NCBI GenBank assembly: GCA_029061605.1
Contig: JAIDRT010000045.1
Span: 1 to 64,000 of the forward strand
Source: Clostridia bacterium
GTDB taxonomy: Bacteria; Bacillota; Clostridia; Christensenellales; UBA3700
Length of the DNA stretch: 64,000 nucleotides
Direction of reading: 5' to 3'
The first letter of the stretch is position 1; every line of letters begins with the position of its first letter. Under the pieces are notes generated by a model, which saw nothing but the letters and a program-made list of their open reading frames with translations, had not been told where the DNA came from and made no database searches. A program made the translations under genes and the position numbers. Positions 33,280 through 40,949 of this stretch are shown piece by piece.

Positions 33280-35759
33280 AAAAGACATACAGACGTATAG
33301 CCCTGATATTGATTTTGTTACTTGCGACGCTCATTTCGCTTACGGCTTGTAATTTAAGTGGAATAGGCGACGCGCTCAAAACTGATATTGCTAAGTGCGA
33401 TATATCGTTGTCTGCTACGGTTTATCAGTACACTGGACAAGAGATAAGACCCGACGTAACAGTCAAATATTTTAACAAAGTCTTAGAACTTGATACGGAT
33501 TACGGCGTAGAGTATTCCAATAATATTGATGTAGGCAAAGGTCAGATAAAGATATCCGGCAGAGACAAATTCAACGGAGAAGTAACCAAAGAGTTTGATA
33601 TCGTCAAAGAATTAGAGAATAAAGATCCCGATTTGTCAAGCGGCGACGTTTCGCCGAAGCCTGATCCGGCGCCTGAAGAGAAGTTCATTGAATATAAGTT
33701 TATCGCAGACGGAGCAGAACTTGTCGACGGACAACTTAATCAAAGAGTGAAGAGCGCGGATCAAATTGTTGCGCCTGTCGTAACCAAACGCGGTTATCAA
33801 TTTGTGTATTGGACGTATGAAGGCGAAGAAGTCGACTTTGACGACGTAGATACTTTGCCGCAACAGGATGCAATCTTTGTCGCAGAATTTTCTATTATCA
33901 CATATACCGTTGAATACAACCTCAATGGAGGAGAAAACAGTTCCCTCAACAAGTCAGAATATACTGTAGAAGATATTTTCCAATTGCAAGACGCAACGAG
34001 ATATGACAAGAAGTTTGTCGGTTGGTATCTTGACCAAGACTTTGACGAGAAGTTGACTTCTTTATCAGGCGTTGCTTACAATCTCGTACTTTACGCCAAA
34101 TTTGTAGATTTCGATTATAAGAAAACGCTTTCTTACGTCTTGCCGGCTGACGTCGACGGAGAATATCAAGAAGTAATGCTTTATCCCGGTACTGCTTTGA
34201 CGAGACCTGCCGAGGTATTGTCTACCGACGGTAGCAAAAAACTCGTATGGTATGTGGACGAAGATATGACTGTAAGACATAATTTGCGTTATATGCCTGA
34301 CGCTGATTTGACTTTGTACGCGCGTTGGGAAGATAAGTTGTACGCAGGTTTTTTGGATAAGGGCTGGTATGATATCAATGATATAAAGTCGATTGACAGT
34401 TATGAAGATATGCTGGCATACGTAGAGTTTATATACTTTTATAATATCACCGAAGAATATACAAAGAGCATTACCTACGTCAATGGAGCAAAAAACATTA
34501 AGGCGGAATTTAGTAAAGCGATTGACGAGTGTACTTTTCCCAAAATGACAGGCATTACTTACAATGGCTATCCCAATAATACAGGCTCTGTTTGGATGCA
34601 TATAAACTTAAGCGAGCAAGCAACGCTTTCTGCGACTGCTCAAGAAGATTACTATCCTCAGATAGGTCACGTGTTCAATAATTACGTCAGCAACCGAAGA
34701 GTCAACTTTGACGATTTTGCAATAAATTACGTCGACAAGACATATGAGTGTACTACGTCCGACCAACTCTTTTACGTGCTTTCGCACGGCTACTGTCCAT
34801 TGCCTGTAAGAGGCTCTATTGCTTATAGGATATACAACAAATTCAAGGAAATTATGCGCGGTATATGCGACGACAGAATGACAGATTTGCAAAAGGCAAG
34901 AGCAATTTTCGATTGGCTTATTATCAACGTATATTACGACAACAACGTCGCTGACACGACATTGCCTCAAGCAAGTTATAAATACAATGCGTTTTATCTC
35001 GAAGGCGTTCTCAACGGCTCAGCAGTTTGCGACGGTTTGTCTAAGGCGTATTCTGTGATGTGCGCGATTGAGGGAATAGACTGCGTTCGCGTTACAGGTA
35101 CGTTAAAAGACGCCAAAGAAGGCGACGCCGGACACGCTTGGAACAAAATTCAGATTATGGGCGAGTGGTTTTTATCCGACTCGACTTGGGGCAACAGAGT
35201 TATTCCCCTCCAAAATGATAACTATGAATACCTCAACGGACAATACTTCTTGTTTACCGACTTGGAGAGGTCGGAGATAGACAATTATAATTCCGATCAG
35301 TATTCTCAATACGTTGCAGACAGCGAGTTCAATTATTACGACAACTTTAATATGCAACTTGAAATTGTGGAGAAAAACCTCTGGGGAATAGTAATAGATA
35401 GATATGACCGTTCGTTTGACTTGTATATTGACGGAGATACGGCGCAAGGATACGGCGTTGTAGACGAGATGAGTTACGTCTTTGAGTATATTGACAAGAA
35501 TATAGACTCTCTTGAGGGAATGTCGTTCTGCATTATGCTTGGCGAAGATATGGCGATTTCCAAGATAGAAGAGGCTCTTAACGTTTACAGAAAAAGGGTT
35601 GGTAGCAGTAAGGCAAAAATTTCAAGATACAGTTTGATAGGAGACGTTAGCGATATTATCGACCCAGAAAACAAAATATATAGGGCAGGCTCGATATTGA
35701 CGATTATTCTTTCGTTGCCGCAGACTGGCTCAGAGGCGTCAATTCAAGAAGCGGCTTAA
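33276..35759 (+). CDS. Surface lipoprotein with Listeria-Bacteroides repeats and transglutaminase-like domain
   Basis: An 827-residue extracellular protein tethered by lipid. A signal peptide ends at lipobox LTAC (Cys25). Residues 45-120 form an Ig-like domain (YTGQEIRPDVTVKYF...NNIDVGKGQIKISG). A Pro/Asp linker follows, then InlB/Flg_new-type repeats at about 140-285 (KRGYQFVYWTYEGEEVDF; NLNGGENSS...FVGWYLDQDFDE). The transglutaminase-like domain is at about 530-660 with catalytic triad Cys585 (SAVCDGLSKAY), His620 (GHAWN) and Asp635 (SDSTWG). It may process peptides or crosslink envelope proteins. Its start overlaps the trmB stop, so the two are co-transcribed. Confidence 0.88.
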   Translation: MKKTYRRIALILILLLATLISLTACNLSGIGDALKTDIAKCDISLSATVYQYTGQEIRPDVTVKYFNKVLELDTDYGVEYSNNIDVGKGQIKISGRDKFNGEVTKEFDIVKELENKDPDLSSGDVSPKPDPAPEEKFIEYKFIADGAELVDGQLNQRVKSADQIVAPVVTKRGYQFVYWTYEGEEVDFDDVDTLPQQDAIFVAEFSIITYTVEYNLNGGENSSLNKSEYTVEDIFQLQDATRYDKKFVGWYLDQDFDEKLTSLSGVAYNLVLYAKFVDFDYKKTLSYVLPADVDGEYQEVMLYPGTALTRPAEVLSTDGSKKLVWYVDEDMTVRHNLRYMPDADLTLYARWEDKLYAGFLDKGWYDINDIKSIDSYEDMLAYVEFIYFYNITEEYTKSITYVNGAKNIKAEFSKAIDECTFPKMTGITYNGYPNNTGSVWMHINLSEQATLSATAQEDYYPQIGHVFNNYVSNRRVNFDDFAINYVDKTYECTTSDQLFYVLSHGYCPLPVRGSIAYRIYNKFKEIMRGICDDRMTDLQKARAIFDWLIINVYYDNNVADTTLPQASYKYNAFYLEGVLNGSAVCDGLSKAYSVMCAIEGIDCVRVTGTLKDAKEGDAGHAWNKIQIMGEWFLSDSTWGNRVIPLQNDNYEYLNGQYFLFTDLERSEIDNYNSDQYSQYVADSEFNYYDNFNMQLEIVEKNLWGIVIDRYDRSFDLYIDGDTAQGYGVVDEMSYVFEYIDKNIDSLEGMSFCIMLGEDMAISKIEEALNVYRKRVGSSKAKISRYSLIGDVSDIIDPENKIYRAGSILTIILSLPQTGSEASIQEAA

Positions 35760-35800
35760 TGCGCACTTATAAATTATTTTAATTTTATCTCTCGTTTTAT

Positions 35801-35829
35801 TTTGAGAAATTTGAGTTTTGCATTATAAT
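35801..35829 (+). promoter_or_regulatory. Promoter of the heavy-metal exporter gene
   Basis: -35 TTTGAG (35801-35806), 17-nt spacer, perfect -10 TATAAT (35824-35829), 28 nt before the ATG at 35857. Confidence 0.5.
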
Positions 35830-35856
35830 GTCTATACTCAACAAAAGGATCAAACT

Positions 35857-36843
35857 ATGTGGGACGTCTTGCTTGACGCGTTTTTGGACACTATCAAGTT
35901 ATCTTGGATACTTCTTGTATTTTATATACTGATAGAACTTGTCGAACAAAAAATCGCCGTCAAAATGAATTCAAAACTCAAATCAAACTACGCCGTAGCA
36001 GTCGGCGCAGGTTTTGGCATAGTTCCGCAATGCGGTTTTTCCGTGCTTGCGTCAGATCTCTATTCCCGCCGACAAATTACTTTGGGAGCGTTGCTGGCGG
36101 TATTTATTGCCACTTCCGACGAGGCGTTGCCAATACTTTTTTCGCATATCAACGAGCAGGGCGTCTGGTTAAAACTTCTTGCGCTGATATTATCTAAGTT
36201 TGTGTTGGCGCTTATAGTAGGTTATGCAGTTGATTTGACAGTCAGATTAGCAAGGAAGAAACAATCTTCAATTCAAGCCGATACAGTTGAGTCGACTGAA
36301 GAACATATTCACGAAGACCACGACCATATTGACGAAGAAGAACACAGCCACGACCATTCTCACGAAGATAATCACGAAGATGAAGAAGTAGATATACACA
36401 AAGGGTGTTGCGGACATCATATTGACGATAAAAAGGAGAGCAACGTCAAAAAATATCTTGTGCATCCGCTGTTGCATACTCTCAAGATATTGGCGTATAT
36501 CTTTATTATAAATATCGTGATGGGAATTATAGTATATTACGTCGGCGAAGAGAGACTTGCCGAATTTATGTCCAAGAGCGGAGTATTGCAACCTATATTG
36601 GTCACGCTTGTCGGACTTATTCCCAATTGCGCATCAAGCGTAATTATCACAGAACTATTTCTAGGCGGAGCAATCTCTTTTGGCTCTTGTCTAGGCGGAC
36701 TTATCGTCAATGCCGGACTTGGCATAGCATTTCTTTTCAAAGCCAATAAGCATATCAAAGAGAATTTTGCAATAGTGTGCGGACTGTTTGTATTCGCCGT
36801 AGTCGTTGCGATTGCGTTCCATTATATTATTCCTCAATTTTAA
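35857..36843 (+). CDS. Putative 10-TM metal exporter (ArsP_2 type) with His-rich loop
   Basis: An integral membrane protein, probably exporting a divalent metal. Two homologous halves each start with a conserved Pro-x-Cys block: GFGIVPQCGFSVLASDLYSRRQITLGALLAVFIATSDEALPIL near residue 45, and GLIPNCASSVIITELFLGGAISFGSCLGGLIVNAG near residue 250. Between them, roughly residues 140-195, is a cytoplasmic linker rich in His, Glu and Asp (for example HEDHDHIDEEEHSHDHSHED) ending in GCCGHH, a likely metal sensor or trap. The start at 35857 has AAAGGA upstream and follows a promoter; the earlier in-frame TTG lies inside that promoter. Mn or Zn is suggested, not shown. Confidence 0.82.
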   Translation: MWDVLLDAFLDTIKLSWILLVFYILIELVEQKIAVKMNSKLKSNYAVAVGAGFGIVPQCGFSVLASDLYSRRQITLGALLAVFIATSDEALPILFSHINEQGVWLKLLALILSKFVLALIVGYAVDLTVRLARKKQSSIQADTVESTEEHIHEDHDHIDEEEHSHDHSHEDNHEDEEVDIHKGCCGHHIDDKKESNVKKYLVHPLLHTLKILAYIFIINIVMGIIVYYVGEERLAEFMSKSGVLQPILVTLVGLIPNCASSVIITELFLGGAISFGSCLGGLIVNAGLGIAFLFKANKHIKENFAIVCGLFVFAVVVAIAFHYIIPQF

Positions 36844-36864
36844 TATGATTACGTTATTCGTACT

Positions 36865-36903
36865 GCTATCATTTTGAGCGAAGTCGAGAAATCTCAACCG
36901 ATT
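36865..36903 (+). repeat. Dispersed repeat, family B, copy 1
   Basis: The sequence CATTTTGAGCGAAGTCGAGA followed by AATCTCAACCG is one of several related copies in the window, all in intergenic gaps. Confidence 0.55.
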
Positions 36904-36948
36904 AAAAGGTCTAATCTAATTTATATCAATTTAATTTTCTTAAAACTC

Positions 36949-36977
36949 TTTTCAAAATTATTATTGTATGTTAAAAT
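36949..36977 (+). promoter_or_regulatory. Promoter of the small membrane protein gene; apparently leaderless
   Basis: -35 TTTTCA (36949-36954), 17-nt spacer, extended -10 TGT-TAAAAT (-10 at 36972-36977). The ATG begins 12 nt after the first base of the -10 box, at the expected transcription start, and there is no ribosome site. Confidence 0.55.
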
Positions 36978-36983
36978 AATCCT

Positions 36984-37316
36984 ATGGCAGACAAGAACAA
37001 AGAAAAAGCAAAAAAGGATATGAAGATGTATCAGTGGCTTTATTTCACGCCGTTTAGCATTATTGGCGCTATTGGCGTAATAGCAGTCGCTATAGTAGCC
37101 ATTCTCATATTCGTATGTTCGGCGAAGTATCTTGTCGTAAGTTTTACGTTGGAGAGCGCAAAGATTTTTCCTGCGCTGGTCTTGACTTTCATTGGTCTGT
37201 GCGTAGTTGCGGTACTAGTATTTTCTGAAGTAATTTTAATCAAGAAATATATTAAAGCGCTCAAAGAGTTTATTGAAGAGAAAGAAGAAGTATCAAGCGA
37301 CAATTCTACGCATTAG
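36984..37316 (+). CDS. Small two-TM membrane protein
   Basis: A 110-residue protein with a Lys-rich N-terminus, two hydrophobic helices (about residues 22-48 and 60-85) and a charged C-terminus (KALKEFIEEKEEVSS), so both ends should face the cytoplasm. No family recognised. The start ATG has no Shine-Dalgarno sequence and sits where transcription should begin. A DUF3592 protein gene starts 7 nt after its stop. Confidence 0.7.
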   Translation: MADKNKEKAKKDMKMYQWLYFTPFSIIGAIGVIAVAIVAILIFVCSAKYLVVSFTLESAKIFPALVLTFIGLCVVAVLVFSEVILIKKYIKALKEFIEEKEEVSSDNSTH

Positions 37317-37323
37317 GAACGAT

Positions 37324-38175
37324 ATGGTGAAAGTTACTAATAAAAATTCACAAGAAGTCTCAATTGTCGAAGATTCACAAGAAACCATTGATGAAAGAAA
37401 TAGAAAGGAAAAATTACGCAAAGCAATACGCAATGCTATTGCGGCGTGGATAATTTTTGGTCTATTATTTTGCGGCGGTATTGTATTTTTAATTTACAGC
37501 GGAGTAAGAAAAGAGTTTCGCTATAATAATTGGGTGAAAACTGAGGCGGTTGTAGTCAGTCAAGAAGTTCAAGAAGAATACGATGAAGAAAATAACAAAA
37601 CAGAGCATTTTTATCACGCGGTTTTCAAATACGAATTTGACGGAATAGAGTATAGCGTTGCCGACAAGACTGGAGGAAGTTCGCCCATATATAAAGTAGG
37701 CGATATTGTTACAATTTATGTCAATCCAAAAAATCCAAAAGATTTTGAATCTCAAGCAACTACGCAGTTTTTCTTTATTTTTGGCAGTTTGATGTTGATA
37801 ATATCTTTTTGCGCTTTGTGTTTTGCTACTGCGCCGGTATTGGACGTAGCGTTTCCCAAAGCCGATTGGACAGACTATGTTGGACGTTATTTACCGTTTG
37901 CCATTTTCGCTTGGTCGATTACTATATTATCGGCAATTATGATGAAAGCACATTCGGCGTGGAATATAAGTGCGTTGATTGTCTTTATAGTAGCGTTAAT
38001 TTTATCGGTATTTATTTCGATAGTAATGATAAAGAGTATCGTAGAAAATACTATGAGACGAAAAAGAATTGACAAAAAAGTTGCTGAAATTGACGAAAGA
38101 TTAAAGGAGTTGGAAGAGTTCAAAGAGCAGCATCTCGAACTCTTCAAAGGACAGTCAAAAGATAAAATGCACTAA
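37324..38175 (+). CDS. DUF3592 membrane protein (first of two paralogues)
   Basis: A 283-residue integral membrane protein of unknown role. After about 45 charged residues come a helix (AAWIIFGLLFCGGIVFLIYSG), then a DUF3592-type extracytoplasmic beta domain (WVKTEAVVVSQEV...FKYEFDGIEYSVADKTGG...YKVGDIVTIYVNPKNPKDF), then three more hydrophobic helices and a C-terminal coiled coil (RRKRIDKKVAEIDERLKELEEFKEQHLELF). The ATG at 37324, with AGGAACG close by, is favoured over an upstream in-frame start inside the previous gene. It shares architecture with the next gene. Confidence 0.78.
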   Translation: MVKVTNKNSQEVSIVEDSQETIDERNRKEKLRKAIRNAIAAWIIFGLLFCGGIVFLIYSGVRKEFRYNNWVKTEAVVVSQEVQEEYDEENNKTEHFYHAVFKYEFDGIEYSVADKTGGSSPIYKVGDIVTIYVNPKNPKDFESQATTQFFFIFGSLMLIISFCALCFATAPVLDVAFPKADWTDYVGRYLPFAIFAWSITILSAIMMKAHSAWNISALIVFIVALILSVFISIVMIKSIVENTMRRKRIDKKVAEIDERLKELEEFKEQHLELFKGQSKDKMH

Positions 38176-38220
38176 TCTCATTAAAATAATTGCAAGCACT
38201 TTTTTGATTCTAAATTTATA

Positions 38221-38229
38221 TGTTATAAT
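38221..38229 (+). promoter_or_regulatory. Extended -10 promoter of the second DUF3592 gene; apparently leaderless
   Basis: TGT-TATAAT with -10 at 38224-38229; the -35 region is weak. The ATG at 38236 is 12 nt after the first base of the -10 box, with no ribosome site between. Confidence 0.5.
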
Positions 38230-38235
38230 AAGCGT

Positions 38236-39051
38236 ATGAGAGGCAAGTATAAAAACAAAAAACTTATAAAAGACAATGGAAATGACGAGATAAATACAGA
38301 AAAGTCATTTATAGAAGTACCTGTCGAAGTATATGAAAAAGATATCAGAACGCGCGCTGCAATTCGTAGAGCAATTACGCCTATTGTAATTTTTGGTTTA
38401 ATATTATTTGTTGGTGTTTTTCTCATAATTTACGGTGCAAAGCCAAGTTTATTTCGAGACAAGAGTTTTGTCCCCACACAAGCGACAATAGTAAAGTATG
38501 AATGGAGATATAATCCGCCGTCATATTTTGGAAGCAGTTATCATCCTTCGCATTGGTCACCGCATCCTGTTTTCAACTACGTCTACGATGGCAAAGAATA
38601 TACAGTAGAAAGCCGCGTTGCCGTCTATCCAATACCTTATGAAGTTGGCGAAAAGATTACGATATACGTCAACCCCAGCAATCCAACTGACGTCGTATCT
38701 CCTATAGCCGACCAAATGTATATCTACATAGGAATAGGAATAATCGTAGCGTCAGTTTTAGCGTTGTGTATATTGGCGCTCTATCCTATATTAAAAGCCA
38801 AGTATCCTACGTCGCATTGGCACAAATTCCTTACATTATATATTCCGTCAATGATATTTCTCTGGGGCATTGTAATTTTATATTGTGTTTCATCAAGCGG
38901 ATTTTCTAAAGACAATATTGAAGCGATAATATTGTTAGTATTCTTAATTGCCGTTGCGGGTTTCATTTCTACGATAATGATAAAAGATATGATAATGACT
39001 ATTCGAGATTACGTAAAACAAAAGGCAAGCGGTCACAACAAAAAATCATAA
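38236..39051 (+). CDS. DUF3592 membrane protein (second paralogue)
   Basis: A 271-residue paralogue of the protein encoded just upstream. The same order is seen: charged N-terminus, a helix (AITPIVIFGLILFVGVFLIIYGA), an outer beta domain (FVPTQATIVKYEW...VFNYVYDGKEYTVESRVAVY...YEVGEKITIYVNPSNPTDV) and three C-terminal helices. Shared landmarks are VGxxxTIYVNPxNPxD and the helix following it. It has an insert rich in Tyr, Ser, His and Pro (about residues 92-112) and lacks the coiled coil. Its stop overlaps the end of the convergent ispDF gene by 6 nt. Function unknown. Confidence 0.78.
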   Translation: MRGKYKNKKLIKDNGNDEINTEKSFIEVPVEVYEKDIRTRAAIRRAITPIVIFGLILFVGVFLIIYGAKPSLFRDKSFVPTQATIVKYEWRYNPPSYFGSSYHPSHWSPHPVFNYVYDGKEYTVESRVAVYPIPYEVGEKITIYVNPSNPTDVVSPIADQMYIYIGIGIIVASVLALCILALYPILKAKYPTSHWHKFLTLYIPSMIFLWGIVILYCVSSSGFSKDNIEAIILLVFLIAVAGFISTIMIKDMIMTIRDYVKQKASGHNKKS

Positions 39052-40167
39052 TTGACGAAGCACCGCCACGCTACTTACGCTTATACCTTCTTCACGGCCT
39101 GCCATACCAAGTTTTTCGGTGGTGGTGGCGGATATACTTACGCAGTTTTCTTCAATGCCAATAATATCAGCAAGACTTTTTTGAATAGTGGGTATATGAG
39201 GAGAGAGTTTTGGCTTTTGCGCCATAATAACCGCGCTGACAGATTTGACGGCAAGTCTTTTTGACTTTGCCAGATTAAGCACTTCTTGCAGCAATTTTAC
39301 GCTGCTTATATCCTTATACCTGTCGTCGCTGTCGGGAAAGAGCACGCCTATATCTCGCTCGTGCATAGCGGAGAGTATCGCGTCCATAATTGCGTGTATC
39401 AGCACGTCGCCGTCGCTGTGCGCAACAAGTCCCTTATCGTGCGGTATTTGCACGCCGCCTAGTATCAACTTCCTGCCAAAGTCAAGTCTATGCGTGTCCC
39501 AACCGTTGCCGATCAAAAGTCCGCCGTTGAGATTTTTGCAATCTGACGGAGTGGTGACTTTGATATTTTCTTCGCTGCCGTAAGTTAGACGTATCGGCTT
39601 TTGGATATATTCTTCATACAGCGTAGCGTCATCAGAGAAGTCTTTGCCGTTTGCCAAAGCGTAAGCCTTGACTATTTCGTCTTTTTTAAAAATCTGTGGA
39701 GTCTGCACGCGTATTATTTTGGAGCGGTCTATAGCTTGAGATTTGCCCTCGTCTACGATACGAAGAGAATCTACGCTGTTGACGTAGAGTACGCTGTTGC
39801 CGTATTCTATAGCGTCTTGTATACCTTTCTCAAGACACTTTTTGGGCAAAAAGCATCTTGCGCCGTCGTGTATAATTACAAAGTCGCAATCTTCTTCTAC
39901 GCATTTAAGCGCGTTTGAAATAGATTGACTGCGGCTTGCTCCGCCTTCGCAGAGAATAATATTATCCCTGCCTTGGACGATATTTTCAACCGTAGCCTTA
40001 TCGTTTACGTTATAGGCGATTATAATCTTTGATATATCATTGTGGCAAAAGCAGTTAATAGTTTTTTCAAGCAGAGTAGTGCCGCCCACGTTAAGCAGTA
40101 GTTTATTGTACCCAAGACCGCATCTTTCGCCCATACCTCCGCACGCGAGTATTACGTCAAACTTCAT
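39046..40167 (-). CDS. ispDF: Bifunctional MEP-pathway enzyme: MEP cytidylyltransferase / MEcPP synthase
   Basis: Carries two steps of isoprenoid precursor synthesis. Residues 1-215 are IspD, with CTP loop LACGGMGERCGLGYNKLLL, GGASRSQSI and VIIHDGARCF. Residues 216-373 are IspF: GNGWDTHRLDFGR with the zinc Asp and His, LVAHSDGDVLIHAIMDAIL (second His), and the C-terminal ATTTEKLGMAGREEGI. At 373 residues it is the usual IspDF fusion size. The start overlaps the S4-domain gene by 11 nt; both use the promoter at 40472-40500. Loop I has Cys-Gly-Gly in place of the common Ala-Ala-Gly. Confidence 0.95.
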   Translation of the reverse strand: MKFDVILACGGMGERCGLGYNKLLLNVGGTTLLEKTINCFCHNDISKIIIAYNVNDKATVENIVQGRDNIILCEGGASRSQSISNALKCVEEDCDFVIIHDGARCFLPKKCLEKGIQDAIEYGNSVLYVNSVDSLRIVDEGKSQAIDRSKIIRVQTPQIFKKDEIVKAYALANGKDFSDDATLYEEYIQKPIRLTYGSEENIKVTTPSDCKNLNGGLLIGNGWDTHRLDFGRKLILGGVQIPHDKGLVAHSDGDVLIHAIMDAILSAMHERDIGVLFPDSDDRYKDISSVKLLQEVLNLAKSKRLAVKSVSAVIMAQKPKLSPHIPTIQKSLADIIGIEENCVSISATTTEKLGMAGREEGISVSSVAVLRQL

Positions 40168-40408
40168 CGCTTATGACCTCATACATATCACTGCATTCTT
40201 GCTTTTTGGCGTTTTCGTTGACTTGCAAAATCTTGAAAGAAAATTCTTTGTCACCAAAAAAAAGAGTGACTACGTCGCCTACTTTGACTTGCGTTCCCGC
40301 CTTGGCTTGACGGCCGTTGATTTGCGCTCTTCCGCTGTCGCAAGCGTCGTTGGCGACAGTTCTGCGTTTGATTATTCGTGATACTTTCAAAAATTTATCT
40401 AATCTCAT
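40157..40408 (-). CDS. S4-domain RNA-binding protein, RqcP/YabO-like
   Basis: An 83-residue single S4 domain, probably the RqcP factor of ribosome-associated quality control or an Hsp15-type 50S-binding protein. The S4 signature is at the start: MRLDKFLKVSRIIKRRTVAN, ACDSGRAQINGRQAKAGTQVKVGD. A short acidic tail follows. It is the first gene of the operon with ispDF (11-nt overlap). The ribosome site is ACGAGG. Confidence 0.88.
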   Translation of the reverse strand: MRLDKFLKVSRIIKRRTVANDACDSGRAQINGRQAKAGTQVKVGDVVTLFFGDKEFSFKILQVNENAKKQECSDMYEVISDEV

Positions 40409-40471
40409 ATTGCCTCGTTCTAGTTAATCTAGTATTGATAAATATTTAATAATATATATTATATATAAAAT

Positions 40472-40500
40472 ATTATAGCAAACTTGCCATTAATATTCAA
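40472..40500 (-). promoter_or_regulatory. Promoter of the S4-ispDF operon
   Basis: Minus strand: -35 TTGAAT (40500-40495), 17-nt spacer, extended -10 TGC-TATAAT (-10 at 40477-40472). Confidence 0.7.
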
Positions 40501-40611
40501 TACTATTATAAAATAAAAAAGGCGAATTTAACAAAAATATTTTTATTAAAAATGCGAATATATTATAAAAAGTTCCATATAATTTATAAAAAATATGCAA
40601 ATATATACATA

Positions 40612-40713
40612 AAGTTTCTGTTGGTTGAATTTTTCAATCAAAAAATCGGTTAAACGATACAAAAAAGAATTTTGACCGTAGAAGTATTGCCATCCAGCGA
40701 AGCCAACAGAAAT
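40612..40713. other. Unassigned ~100-nt inverted-repeat element upstream of rpoB
   Basis: The 541-nt gap between the S4 gene and rpoB has no gene. Within it, TTTCTGTTGGTT (from about 40615) and AGCCAACAGAAA (ending about 40712) form a 12-bp terminal stem with one G-T pair. The interior can form further hairpins, for example CGGTTAAA with TTTTGACCG. It could be a structured RNA or a small MITE-like insertion; the orientation is not known. The flanks are very AT-rich. Confidence 0.4.
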
Positions 40714-40780
40714 ATAGGCGCAAAATTTTAATTTTATATAATATAAATATAAAAATTTTATAAAAAAGTTAAAAAAATCG

Positions 40781-40809
40781 TTGACAATGCTTGCCTCTTT
40801 TGCTACAAT
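40781..40809 (+). promoter_or_regulatory. Promoter of rpoB-rpoC
   Basis: -35 TTGACA (40781-40786), 17-nt spacer, extended -10 TGC-TACAAT (-10 at 40804-40809). A leader of about 134 nt precedes rpoB. Confidence 0.8.
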
Positions 40810-40949
40810 CTATAATTGTGTAATTATGTATAATGCCTAATTAGCCTAAAAAACTGTCGTTTTAGCAAAGAATTATGCAATCAAGACAAAGTTTTTCGCT
40901 TTAAGGCGCCAGGCAACAGATTATCGAAAATTTTTAAGGAGGGTGCAAT

